The notes beneath the pieces were generated by a model. That model was not told the origin of the DNA. It ran no database searches and saw only the letters and a list, made by a program, of their open reading frames with translations. A stretch of 64,000 nucleotides of DNA from Cydia pomonella. Lineage: Eukaryota; Arthropoda; Insecta; Lepidoptera; Tortricidae. Shown here piece after piece: positions 57,240 to 64,000 of the stretch (positions within the stretch are counted from its first letter, which is position 1; the number at the start of each line of letters is the position of its first letter). The position numbers and the translations under genes are program-made. The DNA lies in assembly GCF_033807575.1 (NCBI RefSeq), contig NC_084711.1, forward strand, positions 6,262,001 to 6,326,000. Reading direction: 5' to 3'.

Positions 57240-59880
57240 AATTTCAGTCTTGGTTTAAAGAACTACCAATGAGGTGCATTGAAACTGGGAGCGCGGGATT
57301 TTCAGGATCTCTGGTGGGGATGCATAAAACCGCTTGCACGAGGATTTCTCGTGGCCATTCGCAGTGACTGTTAGACAACGCTCTATAGTGGGTATTTAGG
57401 TCATTTAGGTTACCTATATTATGACCTGACCTAGACTTTGCTAGTATTCCATGATGCTGGTAGAGTTTGGATTGGGGCATAATATAGAGTAATTTGTTTT
57501 GGGGTTTTATTTGAATAATTCTAAAGAAGTTCATTTAGTTTGTGTTAATTTGTGTAGTTTTTAACTATTTGATTGATTATTGCTTTGTGATCCAGACCAG
57601 CGCTAGTGTTTAAGATTATACTAGTGAAGTCTAGGTTACAAAACAATAGATGTTTTAAAGGTTGTAAAGTTTTGTTTTGTTCACAGTGGAATTTATTAGT
57701 TGTGGTTTAATTGTGTTTAATATACATAGTGTTTTGGCTGGGATTATTTTAGTGATTATAACACTGAAATGATTTTGGTTGGAGAACTTTATATATTAAT
57801 TTAGTTATATATTTCGTAGGTTCTTTCACAAATTATGGGGTAGAAGAGGTTGTCTTCTTCAGCATAGTGCTGGCGACTTAGTGATTCTGAGCGGGTAACC
57901 TAGCGGTGGATAACTACAGCTCTAATTCACTAAGTTGAGTCATAGGATCATACCAGGTGGGTCCTGGCAGTTACCTGCGTCTATTAAGACAGGTTTTTAC
58001 CCCTGGAACTTGGACGATTTGGGTTGTCAACTAGACTTCTTAAAAAAGCCAAGTTCTAGACCAAATTCCGTATCTATATAATTATATATTCACTTTTATA
58101 TTTACCTTTCCGACTTTACACTTGCTGTCCCAAACCCAAGCGTGAGTGTATTGTCAGCACACGGGGAACTAGGAAGTAGGACTAAATCGGAGTGTCCCCA
58201 TCCGTCGTAGTTAGCTTTAGTCCAGGAGTTTTCCATTGCACATCGGAAAACTACGCGAGTAAATTAAATGTGCAACCCGGGTTGCTAGCTTGCAAATATA
58301 TCGGTAGAATAGTTGGATAGTTTAGTTGTTAGGGCTAGGGTTTTTATTTGTTTGGTCTAGGGAATTGTAGGATTAATACAGGTTTATAATTTTATTACAT
58401 CAAAGCCATTAGATACTTGCAGTAGTTAGCTAGGTTACCTTTTGATACTTTATGGCAATTTTAATTACATATTTTGAGTTTAATTATGGGTTTAAGGGTT
58501 AGATTTAAAGTATAATTAGCTAGGATGTAGTTGGGGTTAGGGATTGTTAGGATTTTACTACATATATTTATTTATGACTTATTGACAAACCTGACATATT
58601 TACTTATGACTTTGAATATATTTTGATCCCTTGCAACACTACTGGTAGAAAATATATTGTGGGGAATATACAATCCAATAACCACAATATAATGTAGTGC
58701 TGTAGAGTCAATTTGCTCATGAAAAGAAAATATTTGTTTTGCCTGTCTCTAGCAGTCAGTATGACGATTTCATTCTGTTTTCGACAGATCTGTAATTTTC
58801 ACACCCGACCTTAAAAATACAAGGTCTTACTATCATAAAACCTTATTGAAATTCTAACCCAATGAGTGATTTACCCGAACTGGATCGAGGCAGATGCAAG
58901 ATCGTGGTTTATTTTGGTCCGAAAGGTGATTCAAAATGACTACAACTACAGTTTGGATATTATCATTTCATTGAATACTAAAATGTATTACTGAATTACA
59001 GTATTCTGGAGAATTAGAGTGGATCAATTACTGCTGCTCTACTACCAGTATTTTGTTATGTTAAATTGTCCCTTTGGATTCCTCTCATTTATGACGAAAG
59101 TGTCACAACATAATGACATGGACAAATGGAAAAGAGTCCTGTTGTTATGAAAAGATGTCCCTTCAGGACCACAAATATAGTTCCTTCAGAACTGGGGCGG
59201 AAGCCTGTCCCAAGTAACTGGCTGATGGCTACGGATATCGCGGAGGAGCGGGCGATATCTATAACCCCAAAAACAAAATATTGTGACATTTATTAGTAAT
59301 TGACCTTTGACCAACTGACTATTACATTTGACAGACTTTACTTACGAAGACATACTTTACTGACATATTAACTTTGACATTCTACTGACATATTGAATTA
59401 TGACATAACTACTATTGCCTTATTGGTTACAACTTATTACATACTTTATCTGCCAATAAACTTACAATTACCTTATTTTTACTCTGACACACTAATACTG
59501 TTATATTTTACGTTTATTAATTATTTGACATTTTAGGTTTAATAGGCGTAAACAATACATAACTCTTTCCTATATGCGAAAAGGATTTTGGTTACTATTA
59601 GCGGTTACAAAGTTGGGTCCTACATAAACACTAAACGATCATTTGGCCAATTTACTGATCCAATTCAAGATATTAACTTATTTAGTTAGAGCTGTTTTAG
59701 GTTATTACATTATTTATTAAAATTAGTAAAGGTAATTACGGATTGCGATATTTTAAAGGTTTTAGAATTTTCAATTTTTCTTATTGGAATTTTTAGGAAA
59801 TAGGTATTTTAGTATTTTAGGCAAGTCTAGGTTTAGCTAGGTAGGGTAAATAGGGTTTATTTAGATAGACAGAGTGATAG
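57240..59880 (+). other. Unassigned TG-rich block, possibly a decayed retroelement
   Basis: For 2.6 kb the plus strand is enriched in TAGG and TTAG phrases and in G over C, unlike its flanks, and both edges are fairly sharp (the right edge is a G-tract). It contains GC-balanced text such as GCGGGTAACCTAGCGGTGG (57892-57910) and GATATCGCGGAGGAGCGGGC (59234-59253). The composition suggests one old insertion, perhaps an LTR element or its untranslated part. I find no terminal repeats, primer site or protein. Frames of 96 and 66 codons on the minus strand have no motifs. Confidence 0.25.
59284..59404 (+). repeat. Array of nine TGAC motifs in about 120 bp
   Basis: TGAC occurs nine times from 59284 to 59404, in phrases like ATTTGACAG, TACTGACATATT and TTTGACATT. 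A smaller group of four occurs at 58574-58610. It looks like a degenerate tandem repeat within the unassigned block. Confidence 0.55.
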
Positions 59881-59896
59881 AGGGGGGGGGGGGGGG
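59881..59896 (+). repeat. G-tract
   Basis: A run of about 16 G, likely length-polymorphic and prone to sequencing error. Confidence 0.85.
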
Positions 59897-62596
59897 AGAG
59901 TTACAGTGTTTCGGCGTGTTTCAATGTAAACATAAAAAGTATTATTAGTTTGCGAGCTAGCTTATTTCGCACGACTGTGTCCTAGGCGGTTATCGCTTCA
60001 CTTGAGATGTTTGAGAACGTAGTCAACGTGTAAGCAAAGATTTGTGCGTTGTATCAAAGCTAAAAATAATTAAAAATGTAACAGATTTATAGTAAACACG
60101 GCAAAAACTGTATTTGTAAGAACAATATGCCATTAAAATTTCCATCTCAAAAGCATTTAAGAGACAAGCTCGTCAATTGAGAGCTCGTTTCCTTTATTAA
60201 CTGTTAACTAGGCCCGGGTGTTTATGTAAATTGTTATTGCTTTTTTAAGAAAAATAAACTCGTTTGACACGTCGCGAGATTCTCGTTATTACTGGAGGAA
60301 ATCTCCGCTTAGCCCCACTCGGGACACAATGGGATTTTGAAGGTAAATAAGTCTTTAAAAAAAGGAATAAGTAAATTAGAAGCGACAAGATAGGAATCTC
60401 CCCTATTTTTTTCCGAAGCTAGGGCGGCAAGAGGCGATCGCCGTGGGATGTGCGACTATGGAGAGATTTACGGCTCGCCTTGGTTTCGGAAGGTTAATCG
60501 AGATAACGATTTATGACCACATTTCTTCATTTGAAGTAAGAATTTACTTAATTAAGTTGTTGCAAGGAAACATTGTTGTGATTTATATTTTGTCAGTTCT
60601 TTACATATAAACTGACCAAATTTAATTTAAAATAATCTTTACTCGGAATATCTAATTATTTACTCATGAACCATCTGCGACAAACAAAATAAATAAAATT
60701 CCATCTGCATTCCAAATTATCTGAATATTTAGAGTTATTAGTAGAAATATAAAATAGGAAACTCCATCAAGTATTATCGAATTCCAAAGAAATCACGATA
60801 ATTCTTAGAACCTTTAAAAATACGTAGAAAGAATCTTTCTCCTCTCAATGTTTAATTTTTTTTCTCGGTTGATTGCACACCACTCTCGGCCGGTGTCATA
60901 ACAGCTGCTCCGATACCTACTTATTAAGACGTCGGCCACCTTGAGCACAAGCCCGGACCCCAATATATGGGGATGGTAGCGGGAGGATTACGGTAATAAC
61001 ATTTTTTTGTCATTAAAAAAGGCGACAGTAATTAGATTAAGTACATTATAGCTTCTATTTTCACGAGTTTCTTTAAACATGTCACACGATTTTTTTTCAG
61101 GAGTGAGCAAAAACACTCGAACCCATAAGTCCTGAAACTTTTTGTTAGATTTGAAATATCACTTGGACGAACTGCGTATCGGACGTACAGCTGACAAATC
61201 GGTAAAATGTACAAGCAAAAATACAAGTGCCTAAATTTACTATTCTCGAAAATTTACAGGGAAATAATTACTTTTTTTTTGCAAATTATTAAACTCAAAT
61301 ATCTTAAATAGGTGCCCAGTAAATATAACATTGGTGTTCCACATTAAAAGATAAAAAAATAGCAATTTGTTGTTTCAAGTTAACTCATCGTAATTGGAAC
61401 ATATCTGTTAGTGACATCAAATTTTTTTTGTTTAAAAAAACAGCTATTTCAAGACATCGCTGAATTGACATTAGTTCATACTAACAATTGTGCGATTATT
61501 GAATTAAAGGTACCTATTTATTGAATTGAAAACACGCATCTGCTATAAATGAATAATCGTTGCTAAGCAAGAGTAGTCCGTTGTAAGTTGTAACATTTTT
61601 TATAAGCAAGTAAGTAGTTGTACCTACATAAAACTACTCGTCCTTACTTGACTTTATTTGACGTTCATAAGCGCATTGTACGAGTAATATTCAAACTTGA
61701 ATAATAAAATATCTTTATATTTATCACATATAATGCAAAGTAACGTAATTTCTAAATTCAAAAACTTATCAAAATTACAACTTATCTTTCTTAAGAACGT
61801 CAATTTTTCCAAATTCTGACAATCATCTTACTAAGTATGCTCATAGGGCCCATAGTCAGAGTTTTACTGCTATGCTAATGTTATGGACGTCAAAAAAGTT
61901 AATGTCGATGATAAGTGCTTGCCCAAGGGAACGATTTTCGTTGACGTCTTTGTAGTCTTTGAAGGGCAGAATTTTTTATTATGTTGTCAACTAAATTATA
62001 AAAAATTAAAAAAATAACAATATCGTTATATTACAATGCGTTTATGAAGCGTGCGCTCGTGAAGCATAATACATAACTTATTAAATCTCGATTTTAACTG
62101 AACGTGAGAATCTATATTTCGATGTGGACTGCGAGGATTTGATGGCAATGAATTATAAGTATAGGTGTAGGGGATGCACATATTGTATGTGAAAATTTCC
62201 GCAAAACATCTGTCCACTACGATTCTTTTTTTTATAAAATACCTATTTGTTTATAAGGCCTGTTATATTTCCAATTCACTTTTTAATACTGGCTTTTCTA
62301 ACGGGTGCGTCCTATAATATATACGCACTTTTGCAATAATTTCAGTTTACAAACGTTAAAAATGTATACTAATCTTATGTATAATAAAGTAAACGTGTAC
62401 TTTCAATTAGTATAACATAAAAATAATATAACATACGACATACATATGGCTGTTTGGTATAATATACATATAAGTTAAGCTCATTTCATATAACTGTCAT
62501 AATATATACATATTAAAATATAAATATCATCTTATATAATTAAGTAGTAAAATTAGTAGGATGACCTAGAATTTCAAACCTCATAGAACACACTAC
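59897..62596. other. Non-coding, increasingly AT-rich
   Basis: GC-richer patches at 60410-60500 and 60880-60990 (with CAGCTG and GGCCGGTG) may be regulatory. 61200-62596 is very AT-rich with no features. Confidence 0.45.
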
Positions 62597-62795
62597 TAGA
62601 AAAAAAACTGCTAAAAGTGGGTTAGGTTAGGTTAGAACTGTGACCCCCTAGATAAATAAATTGTTTCCAGAATAGGTAGCAGGTTAGGTTAGAACTCTGA
62701 GGCTTCGGAAAAAGAAACTGTTAACAGAAAAGTGGGTTAGGTTAGGTTAGAACTGTGACCCTCTAGATAAAGAAATTAGCACCAGAATTACCACA
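62597..62795 (+). repeat. Tandem repeat of about 115 bp containing TTAGG motifs
   Basis: Unit 1 (62597-62706) and partial unit 2 (62707-62795) share AAACTG, AAAAGTGGGTTAGGTTAGGT, TAGAACTGTGACC, TAGATAAA and CCAGAAT. Each GTTAGGTTAGGTTAG stretch is a short (TTAGG)n run, the insect telomere unit. Half-unit GCAGGTTAGGTTAGAACTC lies at 62679-62697. Confidence 0.7.
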
Positions 62796-63239
62796 GAAAA
62801 AAGCTGCAATCTGTAATAGATAAATACGGAGCAAACTACGTTGAAATATAAATTCGCATAGTATAGATGTTTCAAATACATTGCTCATGTCATAATAATT
62901 TAAAAACTGTATCTGTTCATTAACTAACACCCAAAAATATATTTAAATAATGTAATTTCGGTAGTGGTTCGGTATTTTTAATGTATGATATTTGTTTTGT
63001 ATGTTATATTATTTCAACGTTATACCTTTCTAATGTTATCGTAAACAATGATATATGTAGTGTTTATTATACAATTTACAATTATAGAATTCGTTGTTAT
63101 ACATATTGCATGTTATTGCAATTGAATGGTATTTCGATCAAAATTATACAAATTGAATTTATACATTCAGAGTGATATATTATAGGTTTGTATACGTTCT
63201 ATTACTTACCCTTTCTAACAGCATCTTTAACATTTCATA
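62796..63239. other. Very AT-rich, nothing recognised
   Basis: No feature. Confidence 0.5.
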
Positions 63240-63440
63240 AACAACCCTCTCAATCAAGCGGCCAAATTGAAGTCACCATTTTGCATCCGATTGTCCTCAA
63301 GAGCCTTGGAACGAGTGTAAAAAGTGGCAGTCGAGTAGCTGGAATTAGGAGGGGAGTCGTTAGGTGAGACTTGGTAATGCAGGTGTCTCAAGGCACCTCG
63401 GCGAGTCAACGAACCCCCGGCTAATAACTGTGGAAGTGTT
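63240..63440. promoter_or_regulatory. GC-balanced candidate regulatory element
   Basis: AGGTGTCTCAAGGCACCT (63381-63398) is an inverted E-box-like pair. CATTTTGCATCCG and CAAGCGGCCAAATTG lie upstream. A TTAGGTGAGAC donor-like site at 63361 has no evident exon. Confidence 0.25.
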
Positions 63441-64000
63441 TTGGTCTTAATTTTCTTTTATGCTGCGTTTAGTTTTTAAGTAGTTTGCTGTTCTATGCAT
63501 TTTACAGTCAATCTCTGGATTGTTTCAGAACTTAATACATACATAATGTTGTAATATTATTAAGTTGATATTAGCTATTTTGTGCGCAAGTGTTTAAATT
63601 ATGGTAAACTGAATTTAAAACCAAAAGGAGCTCTTCAATTACACACTTAATCAATGTGTGTTTTTTCCAACGGTACCTTTAATCGTCAATAAATATCAGT
63701 TAACGCATTTGAAGTTAAATGATATTATATGTGAACAACACACTGTAGTATGTACCCAGTATATTTTCGATCACAAACAAAAGTGTCCATAGCCATAGCC
63801 ATGTATGTGTGTGTCTTCGTCTCATGATCATGATCTTGAATTGGTTCAGTTAGTATATCAAAAATTGGATTCCCATTTTCATTTCGACACAAGATCATTG
63901 TAAAATATTCAGTTGCGTTAAATAGGAAATACTCATACTATGTAAAGAAATAAAGCGCACATAGATAAGACAAGACGATGCCCGGGCCCCATCGATCCGC
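63441..64000. other. Non-coding, nothing recognised
   Basis: AT-rich to the window end; GTATGTGTGTGT simple sequence at 63802-63813. Confidence 0.45.

Noticed and set aside
62597..62795. CRISPR array
   Set aside because: The repeats are long tandem units without unique spacers, and the genome is eukaryotic.

Overview
The window looks like nuclear DNA of a moth or butterfly (Lepidoptera). It is AT-rich, with no prokaryotic gene organisation and no long open reading frame (longest about 141 codons, half of it inside a repeat). It is full of transposon remnants of types familiar from lepidopteran genomes: a tRNA-headed SINE, 5'-truncated non-LTR retrotransposon ends, short palindromic MITEs and a TTAGG-bearing tandem repeat. 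The order is a family-level inference from repeat content; the species cannot be named.

I see no complete protein-coding gene. The best host-gene candidate is a 35-nt microexon on the minus strand at 33244-33278, with branch point, polypyrimidine tract, AG acceptor and a strong GTAAGT donor. A second minus-strand donor at 273/274 sits beside a CpG-rich island (420-620) and could close a first exon. A 116-nt candidate minus exon at 49287-49402 is much weaker. The simplest reading is a gene desert or very large intron(s) of a minus-strand gene.

Layout. 0.3-1.7 kb: CpG-rich, promoter-like. 3.8-12.4 kb: dense transposon remnants (internally duplicated interspersed repeat, palindromic element carrying a nested TAA-flanked MITE, SINE fragment, inverted-arm element, decayed LINE pieces on both strands, MITE pair). 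12.4-20.5 kb: mostly unique AT-rich sequence with a near-perfect 129-bp inverted repeat. 20.5-26.2 kb: intact-looking SINE, LINE ends, second palindromic element, a repeat array. 26.6-31.9 kb: unique sequence plus repeats. 33.2-34.1 kb: microexon and two tandem MITEs. 35-49 kb: largely unique, with several GC-rich islands that may be conserved regulatory elements. 49.9-54.2 kb: decayed LINE, a SINE split by a LINE end, and a TTAA-flanked piggyBac-type MITE. 57.2-59.9 kb: unusual, unassigned TG-rich block. 62.6-62.8 kb: tandem repeat with TTAGG motifs.

The most informative content is internal. Three transposon insertions (5.2, 51.2 and 54.1 kb) each have an uninterrupted relative of the host repeat elsewhere in the window (24.7, 21.4 and 36.4 kb), so boundaries, target duplications and insertion order can be read directly. 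I found no evidence for a new gene system, CRISPR array, operon or defence locus. Family assignments of repeats rest on general familiarity and on within-window comparison, not on a database search.
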